Under the pieces are notes generated by a model. The model saw only the letters and a list, made by a program, of their open reading frames with translations. It made no database searches and had not been told where the DNA came from. A stretch of DNA of 64,000 nucleotides from Bradyrhizobium sp. SZCCT0148. GTDB taxonomy: Bacteria > Pseudomonadota > Alphaproteobacteria > Rhizobiales > Xanthobacteraceae. Below are positions 46,064-55,525 of the stretch, piece by piece (the stretch's first letter is position 1; the number at the start of each line of letters is the position of its first letter). The position numbers and the translations under genes are program-made. The stretch covers positions 558,001 to 622,000 of the forward strand of contig NZ_JAFCKT010000001.1 in NCBI RefSeq assembly GCF_018129985.1, read 5' to 3'.

Positions 46064-46476
46064 GCATCCAACACGACATCAAGACGAGCCGGGACGATCT
46101 ACGATCGGTCTCGAGCCTCGTCGGCGACGCCATGTCGCAATTCGCCAAACTGTTCCAGAACGAGATCGACTTGGCCAAGGCCGAACTCGTCGACAATGCA
46201 GAGAAGCTGGTTGCGGCGCTGGGCCTCATCGTTGCGGCTGGGGTCCTCGTGATCCCTGCCGTCGTGATGCTGCTGTTCGCGCTGGCGGCTGCCCTGATTG
46301 CAGCGGGCTGGTCACCTGCGGCGTCCTGTCTGGTGGCTGCCATCGTTGCCGCTGCAATCTCCGGCGGGATGTTCGCCGTGGGCCTGAATCGCCTGAAGTC
46401 GCAGGGGCTGGCTCCGCTTGAAACCCTCCGGCAATTGCAAAAGGACAAGAACACCGTGAAAGGAATGGTGCGATGA
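46060..46476 (+). CDS. Phage-holin-superfamily III (DUF1469/PF07332-type) membrane protein
   Basis: The 138-residue protein has an amphipathic N-terminal region (FAKLFQNEIDLAKAEL) and two adjacent membrane helices near residues 48-105. Family members are cellular, not phage, proteins in most bacteria. It overlaps both flanking genes by four bases. Confidence 0.85.
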   Translation: MSIQHDIKTSRDDLRSVSSLVGDAMSQFAKLFQNEIDLAKAELVDNAEKLVAALGLIVAAGVLVIPAVVMLLFALAAALIAAGWSPAASCLVAAIVAAAISGGMFAVGLNRLKSQGLAPLETLRQLQKDKNTVKGMVR

Positions 46477-47195
46477 CAACTCAAAAGAGCTTCGTCGACA
46501 GTCTGGTGTCATCCGCCCGGGACAATCCGCTCGCAGCAGCGCTCGTTGGCGGGGGCGCGCTTTGGCTGCTGGTCGGCGACGACAGATTGCGGGGCGCCGC
46601 CCGGTCGGCCGCGACGGCTGCCTCCGACGCGGTCGGCAGCACTGCCAGCGGTCTCGGTGCCGCAACCTCGGGGCTTCAGCGCGCGGCAACGGCAGGCTTC
46701 GGATCCGCCGGTGATGCCGCGAGCGAAGGGGCGCAAGCCGCCGGTGACGCCGCCACGGTTGCGGTCGCGACTGCAACGGACGCGATTCGTGATCGATTCG
46801 ATGAAGGCGTTGCCTTCGCCAAGGAAAACTTCAACAAGCTCGGCAATGCGGTCCCCGGCACCGACGCGTTGAACAAGACGCAGTCGTCCCTGGCTGCTGC
46901 ACTCGAGCGGCAACCCCTGGTTATCGGCGTCATGGGTGTGGCCATCGGTGCGGCCTTGGCGGCGGGATTTCGAAGCTCATCCTTCGAGAACGAATATGTC
47001 GGCGAAATCAGTGACGGCGTCAAAGCGGACCTCGGCGTTCGCGCGAGTGCGGTCAAGCAAGCCCTGCGCGAAAATTCGGACACGCTGATCGCCGAACTGG
47101 GTGACACCGGTGCTGAAGCTGTGGAGGTGGTGAAGCGTGCCGGCCTCGACGCCGCTCAGGCAGCGCAGGACAAGGTCAATCGCGCCAAGAGTTGA
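46473..47195 (+). CDS. Ala-rich membrane-associated protein of the stress operon
   Basis: The 240-residue protein has an N-terminal segment DNPLAAALVGGGALWLLVGD and a second hydrophobic stretch near residue 148 (LVIGVMGVAIGAALAAGF). The remainder is amphipathic, Ala/Gly-rich. It resembles the first gene's C-terminal half in composition. Function is unknown; operon position suggests a membrane-protective role. Confidence 0.78.
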   Translation: MTTQKSFVDSLVSSARDNPLAAALVGGGALWLLVGDDRLRGAARSAATAASDAVGSTASGLGAATSGLQRAATAGFGSAGDAASEGAQAAGDAATVAVATATDAIRDRFDEGVAFAKENFNKLGNAVPGTDALNKTQSSLAAALERQPLVIGVMGVAIGAALAAGFRSSSFENEYVGEISDGVKADLGVRASAVKQALRENSDTLIAELGDTGAEAVEVVKRAGLDAAQAAQDKVNRAKS

Positions 47196-47246
47196 TTGTG
47201 TCTGGCCGCGGGAGACCGCGGTGGATATAACGGCATGTGATAGGAC

Positions 47247-47278
47247 GGTTGTCCCGGCCAAAGCGGCGCGGGACAACC
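47247..47278. terminator. Bidirectional hairpin between the stress operon and gst
   Basis: GGTTGTCCCG (47247-47256) and CGGGACAACC (47269-47278) form a perfect 10-bp stem in a convergent gap. No long T-run is present on either strand. Confidence 0.55.
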
Positions 47279-47289
47279 GGTCTGTTCGA

Positions 47290-47934
47290 TTAAGCCGCGG
47301 CCTTCTTCCGCGCCTGTTCGGCTTTGTACAGTTCGAATTCCTCCCCGATCGCCCGGGCGATCGACGGGCGCTCTCGCAGGCGTTCGTGATAGGCCTTGAC
47401 GTTCGGCCATTTCGCCAATTCGATCGGCGGCGTGGCCATGGTCCAGTTGATGACTGTAACGAGGTAGGCGTCGGCCACGGTGAAATGGTCGAGCAGGAAC
47501 TCGCGTCCTTTCAGATGGCTGTCGAGAACGTCGAGCCGTGACAGGTTCTTGTCCAGCACGTAGGTCTTGGCCTCCTGCGGCGCCTTGCGATCGAGCAGGG
47601 TCACGAACAGTCCCTTGTGCAGTTCGGTGCCGATGAAGCACAGCCATTGATGCAGGCGGCTGCGATCGATGCCCGCATCTGCACCGAGGCCCGCATTCGG
47701 GAACCGGTCGGCAACGTATTGCAGGATCGCGGCGTTCTCGGTCAGGATCACGCCGTCGTCGGTGCGCAGCGTCGGCACGAGACCGAGCGGATTCACGGCG
47801 CGGAAGTCGGAGCCGTCGCTCAGCACGGTCTTGGTCGGTGGGTCGACCTCGAGATAATTCGCCTCGGCACCGGCTTCATACAGCGCGATGCGTGTTGCCA
47901 TCGAACAGGCGAGTGGCGAGAAATAGAGATCCAT
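47290..47934 (-). CDS. Glutathione S-transferase
   Basis: The 214-residue GST has an N-terminal thioredoxin-like domain (MDLYFSPLACSMATRIAL, with a Ser/Cys active-site region at residues 9-11) and TENAAILQY as the glutathione-binding block. The start at 47934 gives the canonical end. It is divergent from a TetR regulator across a promoter region containing a perfect inverted repeat, so it is probably repressed by that regulator. Confidence 0.92.
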   Translation of the reverse strand: MDLYFSPLACSMATRIALYEAGAEANYLEVDPPTKTVLSDGSDFRAVNPLGLVPTLRTDDGVILTENAAILQYVADRFPNAGLGADAGIDRSRLHQWLCFIGTELHKGLFVTLLDRKAPQEAKTYVLDKNLSRLDVLDSHLKGREFLLDHFTVADAYLVTVINWTMATPPIELAKWPNVKAYHERLRERPSIARAIGEEFELYKAEQARKKAAA

Positions 47935-47982
47935 CTGTAGCCTCCTGGGCAATTCTTGAGGGGTTCGCTCAACCTGGCCAGA

Positions 47983-48010
47983 TTGATTTTTGTACCATCT
48001 TGCATAATAT
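47983..48010 (+). promoter_or_regulatory. Candidate tetR promoter
   Basis: TTGATT (47983-47988) and TAATAT (48005-48010) sit 16 bp apart ahead of the TetR gene. The left half of the inverted repeat lies inside the spacer, so bound repressor would block it. Confidence 0.45.
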
Positions 48011-48051
48011 AAAACCGGTCAAGGATTAATTTGCGAAATGGTACAAAAATC
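47985..48051. promoter_or_regulatory. Perfect 14-bp inverted repeat spanning the gst-tetR gap
   Basis: GATTTTTGTACCAT (47985-47998) and ATGGTACAAAAATC (48038-48051) are exact inverted copies separated by 39 bp. The right arm begins at the tetR start codon and the left arm lies in the tetR promoter. It is the likely autoregulatory operator pair. Confidence 0.6.
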
Positions 48052-48724
48052 GAAGCCGCCCACTGCTGCTACTGAGCCCAAGCGCCACGGCCAACCCGAG
48101 CGCGGCAGCCAGCCCAAGCGTCGCGGCCGTCCGCGTGCCTACGAGCCTGACGTTGCCCTGGGCAAGGCGCTCGATCTGTTCCGGAAGCAGGGATTCGCCG
48201 CGACTTCGCTCGATGATCTCAGCGAAGCGACCGGGATGAATCGCCCGAGCCTGTACGGTGCCTTCGGCGACAAGCGCGAGCTCTACATCAAGAGCTACCA
48301 GCGCTATCGCGAGGAAGCGCGGGCTTCTATGGCAGCGATCTTCCGCGAGGAAATGCCGGTTCGCCAGCGGCTGGAGCGCATCTTCGCCTCGGCGCTGAAC
48401 ATCTATCTATCCGGCGAGACTGGCCCGCGCGGCTGTTTCACGGTGGTGACCGCGGCGTCGGAAGCGGTTGGCGATCCCGAGATTCGCGCCATGGTGCTCG
48501 ACGGTCTCACCGAGCTCGACAAGGCCTTTGCGAACTGCTTCCGCCGCGCCAAGGAGACGGGCGAATTGCCGGAGAGCGCCGATCCGGTGGTGCTGGCGCA
48601 GGTCGCATCAGCCACCGTCCACTCCATTGCTATCCGCTCGCGGGCCCGCGTGCCGCGCAAGGATCTGGAGGCGATCGTCACAGGTGCGATCGACGTGATG
48701 GTGGGAGCGGGCGCCAAGACCTGA
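48038..48724 (+). CDS. TetR/AcrR family transcriptional regulator
   Basis: The 228-residue repressor has a basic, disordered N-terminal tail of about 35 residues (PKRRGRPRAY), then the HTH (TSLDDLSEATGMNRPSLYGA near residues 57-76). The C-terminal ligand domain has GPRGCF, as in members that sense small electrophiles. It is divergent from a GST gene. Its ATG lies inside the inverted repeat, consistent with tight self-repression. Confidence 0.93.
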   Translation: MVQKSKPPTAATEPKRHGQPERGSQPKRRGRPRAYEPDVALGKALDLFRKQGFAATSLDDLSEATGMNRPSLYGAFGDKRELYIKSYQRYREEARASMAAIFREEMPVRQRLERIFASALNIYLSGETGPRGCFTVVTAASEAVGDPEIRAMVLDGLTELDKAFANCFRRAKETGELPESADPVVLAQVASATVHSIAIRSRARVPRKDLEAIVTGAIDVMVGAGAKT

Positions 48725-48748
48725 GCTATGGCGCGACCCGGCGCTTCA

Positions 48749-50716
48749 CTAAGCAGCGCGGATCTGCGCCAGGAAGCGGTCGACCTCGTCCCGCAGCCGC
48801 TGCGACTGCTTCGACAGCTCGATCGCCGAACCCAGCACTTCCTCGGCCGCTGTGCCCGTCGCGGCGATGCCGGCCGTGACACCGGAGATGTTCTGCGAGA
48901 CTTCGCCGGTGCGTGCGGCCGCCTGCTGGACGTTCTGTGCGATCTCCTGCGTCGCCGTGCCCTGCTGGCCGACGGCCGCGGCGATCGCGGCGGAGATCTC
49001 GTCGACCTGCTGAATCGTCGCGCAGATCGACTGAATGCCGTCCACGGCGCCTGATGTTTCGCCCTGCACCGCCGTGACCTGTGCACCGATCTCCTCGGTC
49101 GCCTTCGCCGTCTGCGTCGCCAGGGCCTTGACTTCGGAGGCGACCACGGCGAAGCCGCGGCCGGCCTCGCCCGCGCGTGCCGCTTCGATCGTCGCGTTCA
49201 GCGCCAGCAGGTTGGTCTGGCCTGCGATGCCGTTGATGAAGGAGACGACGTCGCCGATCTTCTGCGCGGCCTCCGCCAGGCTCTGCACGCGCGCATTGGA
49301 CTGCCGTCCATCGCTTGCGGCCTTGCCCACCACTTCGGTCGCGTGCGCAAGGCGCCGGCTGATTTCGGTCATCGAGGAGGAGAGCTCTTCGGCCGCCGCC
49401 GCCACGGTCTGCACGTTCTCCGAGGCCAGTGTCGAGGCCGACGAGACCGCGCGCGTCTGCTGCCGGGATTGCTCGACGATGGCCGACATCGAACGCGCCG
49501 TATGCTCCATTTCGACCGCAGCCGAGGACACCGTGGTGACGACGTCGCGGATGCTGGCCTCGAAATTGTCGGCAAGCGCGGCGAAGGCGCGGCGCTTTTC
49601 CGCTTCGGATTGCGCCTTGGCTTCCAGCTGCTCGGCCTGGAGCTTGCCGAAGTTGACCGCGTTGTCGCGGAACACCGCGACCGCCTTTACCATCGCCCCG
49701 ACTTCGTCGTTCGCCTTGCTGGCGGGGATCGTGACGTCAGTCCGGCCGTCTGCGAGTTCGCGCATGACCGAGGTGATGGAGAGGATCGGGCGCGAGATGC
49801 TGCGAGCGATGAGATAACCGACGATCGCCGCCAGCAGGAGCCCGAGCGCGGCGATGCCGATCGCGAGCATCCAGGCGCGGTCGGCCGAGGCCTCGTAATC
49901 GGCATTGTCCATCACCAGCTCAACGGCCCCGAGCGGCTTTCCGGAAAAATCCTTGATCGGTCCGAGCAGCGCTGCGACGGGCGTGGTGTCGAGCTTGGCC
50001 CGTTTCACGGTGAAACTGCCTGCGGTGGCGCGGCCGTAGTCGGCCGCGTCGAAGAAGCTCATGCCCTTCAGCGTGCCGCCGAACAGCTTGAAGCCGGAGC
50101 CGTCGGCGAGGTGGAAGGCGACGTCGACATGACGGTTGGTCTTGAAATCGTCGAGGAAGGACTGGCCGAAGGTCAGGCCGAATTCGACCGAGCCGAGCTG
50201 TTTGGCCCCTTGCGCGATCGGCACCACGCCGCGGATGCCGAGTCCGGCGACGCCGCCTTCGAGGCCGACCACGACCTTGTGCTCCTGGTTGGCGACCAGA
50301 ACGGTCTTGCGGAAGCCGGAAAGATCGTCGCCGAACTTGGTGGGCTGGTGCACGCGCAGGAACGAGGTCGCTGGCGCCACATGGAATTGGAATTGCTCGA
50401 CACCGTATTCCGATTTGGTCGCGGCGAACACCGGCCCGAACAGCCCGACCAGAGCGTTGCGGTCCTGCCTGGCCATCGCATCCTGCGTCGCCGGCATTGC
50501 GGCCACCACCGTACTCATGGCGGCGGCGCGGCGCGATTCCTCGGCGATGCGCGACTGCAGAGCATCATAATGGCTGTGCAATTCGCGCTGGTCGGCGCGG
50601 TCGATGATCCCTGCAATGATCCACATCGCCCCGAGCACGGCAAACAGGGCAGTGGCCGCCGCCGTCACCGCGAGGGCGACCGTGATCCGCATCCTGAGGC
50701 CGAGGCTGGCGCGCAT
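48749..50716 (-). CDS. Methyl-accepting chemotaxis protein with double-Cache-type sensor
   Basis: The 655-residue receptor has TM1 (residues about 12-35), a periplasmic region of about 280 residues, TM2 ([22 protein letters not shown]), HAMP ([13 protein letters not shown]) and an MCP signalling domain with the tip [20 protein letters not shown]. The size of the periplasmic part fits a dCache-like domain. The ATG at 50716 leaves the TM1-proximal region intact; an upstream 45-residue extension is unrelated. Ligand unknown. Confidence 0.92.
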   Translation of the reverse strand: MRASLGLRMRITVALAVTAAATALFAVLGAMWIIAGIIDRADQRELHSHYDALQSRIAEESRRAAAMSTVVAAMPATQDAMARQDRNALVGLFGPVFAATKSEYGVEQFQFHVAPATSFLRVHQPTKFGDDLSGFRKTVLVANQEHKVVVGLEGGVAGLGIRGVVPIAQGAKQLGSVEFGLTFGQSFLDDFKTNRHVDVAFHLADGSGFKLFGGTLKGMSFFDAADYGRATAGSFTVKRAKLDTTPVAALLGPIKDFSGKPLGAVELVMDNADYEASADRAWMLAIGIAALGLLLAAIVGYLIARSISRPILSITSVMRELADGRTDVTIPASKANDEVGAMVKAVAVFRDNAVNFGKLQAEQLEAKAQSEAEKRRAFAALADNFEASIRDVVTTVSSAAVEMEHTARSMSAIVEQSRQQTRAVSSASTLASENVQTVAAAAEELSSSMTEISRRLAHATEVVGKAASDGRQSNARVQSLAEAAQKIGDVVSFINGIAGQTNLLALNATIEAARAGEAGRGFAVVASEVKALATQTAKATEEIGAQVTAVQGETSGAVDGIQSICATIQQVDEISAAIAAAVGQQGTATQEIAQNVQQAAARTGEVSQNISGVTAGIAATGTAAEEVLGSAIELSKQSQRLRDEVDRFLAQIRAA

Positions 50717-50862
50717 GTCTGACTCGTTCTTTGACCGTTGGTTAAGAACGCTTATCAATTTCTCGCTAAGAGAGAGTGAACGGTGTGCCGGTGACCGCGG
50801 TGGTTGTGGTGGAACGACAGCGGGTATGAGGCGCGCGTGTGCTTCTTCCAACCGGCTAAAGC

Positions 50863-51828
50863 CTAATACCCCCGGGTCCGGTCCACCACGTTCTCCAACG
50901 CACCGCCGGCCTCGAAGCGCGCGATCTGCTCGGCGACATAGACCGAGATCGCATCCGCGTCGGTGTCGGCTGCGTTGTGCGGGGTCAGCACCACCTTGGG
51001 GTGGGTCCAGAACCGGCTGTCCGCCGGCTGCGGCTCCTGCACGAAGACGTCGAGGGAGGCCCCGCCCAGCGTGCCGTCGTCGAGGCAGGCGAGGATGTCG
51101 GCCTCATTCTGCAAGCCACCGCGTCCGGCGTTGATCAGCACCGGCGCGCCCAGCGGACTGTTGCGGTTGAGCTTCGTAAAGACGTCGCGGTTGAGGATGC
51201 CATGTGTCTCCGGCGTCAGCGGCAGCAGCGACACCAGGATGTCGGTCTTGCGCAGGAAGGCATCCATGCCTGCGGTGCCATGGAAGCATTCGACGCCATC
51301 GATCGCGCGCGCGCTGCGGCTCCAGCCGGCGACACGGAAGCCGAGCCGGCGCAGCACGTCGGCCGCATCGGCCCCCAACGTGCCAAGCCCCATGACGCCG
51401 ACCGTGACCGCGCTCGCCGGCCATTGATATCTGGGCTCCCAGCGTTTCGCGCGCTGCGAGTCCCGCAAATAAAGCTCCTGGCGGTGGTGCATCAGCACGT
51501 GCAGCACGACATATTCGGTCATGCGGCCGGTCAGGTCGGGCACGGCGACGCGGACCAGGGGCACATCAGGCAGGCTCTTGTCCGCCATCAACGCATCGAC
51601 GCCGGCGCCGAGATTGAAGATCGCCCGCAGATTGGGAAAAGTGCCGAGATCGCCCGGCACCGGCTTCCACACCGTGGCATAGTGCACCTCCGCCGGATCG
51701 AGCGTGGAATCCGGCAGCAGCACCACGCGACGGCCGCCGCAGACCGCCTCGAACCGGGCCTTCCAGCGCTCCGGCAGCCAGTTCTGCTGCGTGCTGTTGA
51801 TCAGGACGGCCAGGGTGCCTTTGGTCAT
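50863..51828 (-). CDS. Glyoxylate/hydroxypyruvate reductase A-like D-2-hydroxyacid dehydrogenase
   Basis: The 321-residue NAD(P)-binding enzyme has the Rossmann motif GVMGLGTLG near residue 142, the catalytic arginine in INAGRGG and the histidine in LTPHNAAD. Length matches GhrA (312 in E. coli). It reduces glyoxylate or hydroxypyruvate to glycolate or glycerate. It diverges from the YciI-sigma factor pair. Confidence 0.9.
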   Translation of the reverse strand: MTKGTLAVLINSTQQNWLPERWKARFEAVCGGRRVVLLPDSTLDPAEVHYATVWKPVPGDLGTFPNLRAIFNLGAGVDALMADKSLPDVPLVRVAVPDLTGRMTEYVVLHVLMHHRQELYLRDSQRAKRWEPRYQWPASAVTVGVMGLGTLGADAADVLRRLGFRVAGWSRSARAIDGVECFHGTAGMDAFLRKTDILVSLLPLTPETHGILNRDVFTKLNRNSPLGAPVLINAGRGGLQNEADILACLDDGTLGGASLDVFVQEPQPADSRFWTHPKVVLTPHNAADTDADAISVYVAEQIARFEAGGALENVVDRTRGY

Positions 51829-51972
51829 TCGAAGTGCCTCGTCGGGTTCCGCTTGCAACGGCCCTCCTTGGCACGATCTGCCGGACTTTTCCTGCAAATT
51901 ATTTCCGCAGCGCTGTCGGGGCGGGGCATATTGGCGCGTCTTCAAATCAAGCCTTCGAGGAAAGTGCCGCCT

Positions 51973-52341
51973 ATGCTTTACGCCATTCTTTGCTATCACG
52001 ATGAGGACTTCGTCGGCTCCTGGAGCAAGGAGCAGGACGAGGCCGTGATGAAGAAGCTTGCTGTGGTGCAGGAAAAGCTTACCCAGCAGGGCCGGCTCGG
52101 GCCGGTGGCGCGATTGCTGCCGACCACGGCAGCGGCGACCCTGCGCAAGGAAGATCCGCCCCTGGTGCTGGACGGCCCCTATGCCGAGACCAAGGAGCAG
52201 TTGCTCGGCTTCTACATCGTCGACTGCGAGAATCTGGACGAGGCGCTCGACGTCGCGCGGGATCTTGGTGCCGCCAATCCCGGTGGCGCCTATGAGGTGC
52301 GTCCCGTCGGCGTGTTCCGGCCCGGAGGAATTTCGGCGTGA
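51973..52341 (+). CDS. YciI/DGPF family protein, ECF42 partner
   Basis: This 122-residue ferredoxin-like-fold protein has the DGPF-type motif as DGPYAETKEQLLG near residue 65. Genes of this family sit beside ECF42 sigma factors, as here, where its stop overlaps the sigma GTG start by four bases. The role is debated; DGPF proteins may be regulated targets or partners of ECF42. Confidence 0.88.
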   Translation: MLYAILCYHDEDFVGSWSKEQDEAVMKKLAVVQEKLTQQGRLGPVARLLPTTAAATLRKEDPPLVLDGPYAETKEQLLGFYIVDCENLDEALDVARDLGAANPGGAYEVRPVGVFRPGGISA

Positions 52342-53639
52342 GCGAGACCGACACCGCCTGGATCGAGACCGCGCTGACCTCGGCGCGACCCCAGGCAGTC
52401 GGCGCGCTGCTGCGTTATTTCCGCGATATCGACACCGCCGAGGAGGCGTTCCAAAACGCCTCCCTGCGCGCACTCAAGAGCTGGCCGCAGAACGGGCCGC
52501 CGCGCGATCCTGCGGCCTGGCTGATCATGGTCGGCCGCAATGCCGCCATCGACGAGGTGCGCCGGACCCGCAAGCAGCAACCGCTGCCGGAGGACGACCA
52601 GGCGATTTCCGATCTCGACGACGCCGAAGGCGCGCTGGCTGAACGGCTGGACGGCTCGCACTACCGCGACGACATCCTGAGGTTGATGTTCATCTGCTGC
52701 CATCCGCAACTACCTGCGACGCAGCAGATCGCGCTGGCGCTGCGCATCGTCTCGGGCCTCACGGTGAAGCAGATCGCGCGCGCCTTCCTTGTCTCGGACG
52801 CGGCAATGGAGCAGCGCATCACCCGCGCCAAGGCGAAGGTCGCGGAGGCCGGCACGCCGTTCGAGGCGCCCGGCGCAATCGAGCGCTCCGAGCGACTCGC
52901 CGGTGTCGCGGCGATGATCTATTTGATCTTCAACGAGGGCTATTCCGCGAGCGGCGACACCGCGGAGATCCGAAAGCCGCTCTGCGAGGAGGCGATCCGG
53001 CTGGGGCGCCTGCTGCTCAGGCTGTTTCCGAGCGAGCCGGAGATCATGGGACTTACGGCGCTCTGCTTGCTGCAGCATGCGCGCAGTGCCGCGCGCTTTG
53101 CCGCGGACGGCTCGCTGATCCTGCTGGACGACCAGGACCGCTCGCTGTGGAACGGCACCATGATCGCGGAAGGGCTGGCGCTGATCGACAAGGCGATGCG
53201 CCATCGCCGCAGCGGGCCCTATCAAATCCAGGCCGCGATCGCCGCGCTGCATGCCCGCGCGGCGACGCCGGAGGAGACAGACTGGGCGCAGATCGACCTG
53301 CTCTATGGCGCCCTGGAGGTCGTGCAGCCGTCTCCTGTGGTGACGCTCAACCGCGCGGTCGCGGTCGCCAAGGTGCGCGGGCCGCAGGCCGCGCTCGATC
53401 TGATCGAGCCGCTGGCCTCGAAGCTCGCCAACTATTTTCATTTCTACGGCGTTCGCGGTGCCTTCCTGATGCAGCTCGGCCGCAACGACGAGGCGTGCGT
53501 CGCCTTCGACCGCGCCATCGCGCTTGCCAACACCTCCGCAGAAGCCGCCCACATTCGCATGCACATCGATCGGCTGATCCGGGACAGCCAGCCGAAGCGG
53601 GCCGACGGCGCTGCCAGGCAAGGCGCGAAGGCGACGTGA
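52338..53639 (+). CDS. ECF42-type RNA polymerase sigma factor with TPR-like C-terminus
   Basis: The 433-residue protein has sigma region 2 (RDIDTAEEAFQNASLRAL) and region 4 (LTVKQIARAFLVSDAAMEQR), then a C-terminal extension of about 250 residues with TPR-like helices (LNRAVAVAKVRGPQAALDLI). This length and extension mark ECF42. No anti-sigma factor is adjacent, as usual for the group. It starts at a GTG overlapping the YciI stop. Confidence 0.92.
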   Translation: MSETDTAWIETALTSARPQAVGALLRYFRDIDTAEEAFQNASLRALKSWPQNGPPRDPAAWLIMVGRNAAIDEVRRTRKQQPLPEDDQAISDLDDAEGALAERLDGSHYRDDILRLMFICCHPQLPATQQIALALRIVSGLTVKQIARAFLVSDAAMEQRITRAKAKVAEAGTPFEAPGAIERSERLAGVAAMIYLIFNEGYSASGDTAEIRKPLCEEAIRLGRLLLRLFPSEPEIMGLTALCLLQHARSAARFAADGSLILLDDQDRSLWNGTMIAEGLALIDKAMRHRRSGPYQIQAAIAALHARAATPEETDWAQIDLLYGALEVVQPSPVVTLNRAVAVAKVRGPQAALDLIEPLASKLANYFHFYGVRGAFLMQLGRNDEACVAFDRAIALANTSAEAAHIRMHIDRLIRDSQPKRADGAARQGAKAT

Positions 53640-53729
53640 CACCCGTGACAACGCGGGCAAAAATCTCACGTCGCGTTGTCGGCCCCGGCGCCCTCGCATC
53701 GTCCTAGGTCCGTATCCAGGGAGCAATCC

Positions 53730-54485
53730 ATGCTGAAAGCCATTGCCATCATCGCCATCGTGCTCGCCGTTGGAATTGCGGGCGTCCTTGCCTTTGCTCT
53801 GACCAAGCCCGACACCTTTCGCGTCGAGCGCAGCCTCGCGGTAAAGGCGCCGCCGGGTGCAATCTACCCGCAGGTCGCCGATTTCCACCGCTGGACCGCT
53901 TGGTCCCCTTATGAGGGCCGCGATCCCGAGATGAAGCGCACCTTCGGTGGAGCCGCGGCAGGGAAGGGCGCGACCTATGCCTGGGACGGCAACAACAATG
54001 TGGGCGCCGGCCACATGGAGATCCTCGAGGCAAATCCCGTGTCAAAGATTCGCATCAAGCTCGACTTCGAACGTCCGTTCGAAGGCCACAACACTGCCGA
54101 GTTCACCTTTGTGCCGCAAGGCGACGCCACACTGGTGACATGGGCGATGTCCGGTCCGGCTCCGTTCCTGTCCAAGGTCATGCAGGTCTTCATCAACATG
54201 GACAGCATGATCGGCAAGGATTTCGAGGCCGGCCTAGCGCTTCCCGACGGCAGCGTATTGATGGCTTCCGATGCGCCGCCAGAGCATTTTCACAAGCCTC
54301 AAGGCTTTTCGATCTCGCTCACAGTCAAGGATACCGAGGAAGGCGAGCGCAAGTTCAACGCGCTCGCCGACGGTGGCTCCGTCACCATGCCGTTCAGCAA
54401 GACGTTCTGGGCCAAGGGCTTTGGCATGTGCGTGGACAAGTTCGGAATTCCGTGGATGGTGAACTGCCCGGCCCAAGGAGTGTGA
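53730..54485 (+). CDS. SRPBCC-VOC chimeric protein (apparent in-frame fusion)
   Basis: The 251-residue protein has an N-terminal membrane anchor (IAIIAIVLAVGIAGVLAFAL) and an SRPBCC/START-type domain to about residue 168 (ending SMIGKDFEAGLA). From residue 169 on, the sequence is the second half of a PhnB-like VOC (glyoxalase-fold) protein: GSVLMASDAPPEH, FWAKGFGMCVDKFG and WMVNCPA. The first VOC half and the normal SRPBCC end are absent. The joint at about 54235-54250 is in frame. It looks like a deletion fused two neighbouring genes that commonly accompany ECF42. Whether the product is functional is unknown. Confidence 0.75.
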   Translation: MLKAIAIIAIVLAVGIAGVLAFALTKPDTFRVERSLAVKAPPGAIYPQVADFHRWTAWSPYEGRDPEMKRTFGGAAAGKGATYAWDGNNNVGAGHMEILEANPVSKIRIKLDFERPFEGHNTAEFTFVPQGDATLVTWAMSGPAPFLSKVMQVFINMDSMIGKDFEAGLALPDGSVLMASDAPPEHFHKPQGFSISLTVKDTEEGERKFNALADGGSVTMPFSKTFWAKGFGMCVDKFGIPWMVNCPAQGV

Positions 54486-54528
54486 CGGGCGCGGCCGCCT
54501 GCATGATCTGTTGAGTCGCGAATCCCTT

Positions 54529-54549
54529 CTCTCCAGCGTTGCTGGAGAG
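54529..54549. terminator. Hairpin in a convergent gap
   Basis: CTCTCCAGC (54529-54537) and GCTGGAGAG (54541-54549) pair exactly with a GTT loop, between the chimera gene and the reverse-strand lipoprotein gene. No U-run. Confidence 0.5.
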
Positions 54550-54597
54550 GAGGCGCCGGAATCTATCGCATCATACCCGGATCGGTCGCGAGCGCGC

Positions 54598-54960
54598 TCA
54601 ACGGATCGATCCGGTCACGTCCTCGCTCTGCTGCGGCGCCTGAACGCAGCGAGGACAGATCACGAGCTTGGTGCCGAGCTTCCTGTCGTTCTCCGCTTCG
54701 ATCTCGCCATGGACCGCCCACCACGCCTCCGAGTATGGCTGCAAGGTGCCGAGCACGCGTTGTCGTTCCTGATTGGGATCAGTCGCCGCGGGCGCGAGGT
54801 TCGTCGCGCGCCGCTTCGCAGCATGAGAGCGGTTCGAGACCTTGTTGGGGTCCTGGCCGAGGCCATCCCAAGCAATCGGGCGACGCTCCTGCGCCGGTGC
54901 GACTGCGCAGCCAAGCAGCGCCGTGCAGAAAGTGAGCAAGATGAAGCCGTGTCGTATCAT
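54598..54960 (-). CDS. Small putative lipoprotein
   Basis: The 120-residue protein has a signal peptide with a plausible lipobox LLGC ending at C18, then a hydrophilic body with a CPRC motif near the end. The start at 54960 gives the lipoprotein N-terminus; an in-frame ATG eight codons upstream is less likely. Function unknown. Confidence 0.65.
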   Translation of the reverse strand: MIRHGFILLTFCTALLGCAVAPAQERRPIAWDGLGQDPNKVSNRSHAAKRRATNLAPAATDPNQERQRVLGTLQPYSEAWWAVHGEIEAENDRKLGTKLVICPRCVQAPQQSEDVTGSIR

Positions 54961-55525
54961 GCCGGATTCCGGGTTTCGGTGCACGATCCGCAGGCTCCGT
55001 GCTGAGAAGCTGCGGCGATCAGATGGAACTCAAGGCAAACCCATGGGCCGGCATGGCCGAGGGAATGAACTCACGAATCGCATCACTTTGCGGGCGCAGT
55101 GGGGCCACTTCGTGAAACCCCCGGACTGCATTGCACAACAATTGACGCAAAATTGGGCTGTGATCTGCACGTCAGAATCGCTATTCGTGATTCATAAAAG
55201 CTTCAAAACGGGATGGACGTCACTTGGAGGGGGAGCGACCGATGGCAACGGCGCTACAGATCAATTTTGCTCTTTGGGGAATGCTCATCTGCGCCAGCAT
55301 GAAGCTGGTGCCGGTGATTCAGACTCTTTATTGAGGGCCGCCAAAGTGTGATGGTGAAGAGCCCGGTGCGCGCATCACGTGCGAGCCCACGGAATCTGCC
55401 GTGTGGTCTTGAGCCAGCCGAGCCAAGTACCTTCCAGACCAAATTCCCTTCAAACCCTAGGCCTCTGATGGGACGGGGTCACAGAGAGCCCTTTCACGTC
55501 ACGATCGTGTCGGTTGCCAAATTCG
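54961..55525. other. 565-bp stretch with one micro-ORF
   Basis: No conventional gene is supported here; the longer frames show no homology and lack ribosome sites. The exception is the 30-codon ORF at 55242-55334 with a strong GGAGG. The region is more AT-rich near 55130-55260. Confidence 0.45.
55242..55334 (+). CDS. 30-residue putative membrane microprotein
   Basis: The ATG at 55242 is preceded by GGAGG (55226-55230) and opens 30 codons starting MATALQINFALWGMLICASM, most of which could form one membrane helix with polar ends. I have a recollection of near-identical short annotated proteins in Bradyrhizobium, but cannot verify it. Too short for routine gene callers. Confidence 0.5.
   Translation: MATALQINFALWGMLICASMKLVPVIQTLY

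Noticed and set aside
54842..55351. 169-codon forward frame over the lipoprotein gene and gap
   Set aside because: It runs antisense to the lipoprotein gene, lacks a ribosome site and has no recognisable sequence features; only the micro-ORF at 55242 in another frame is kept.
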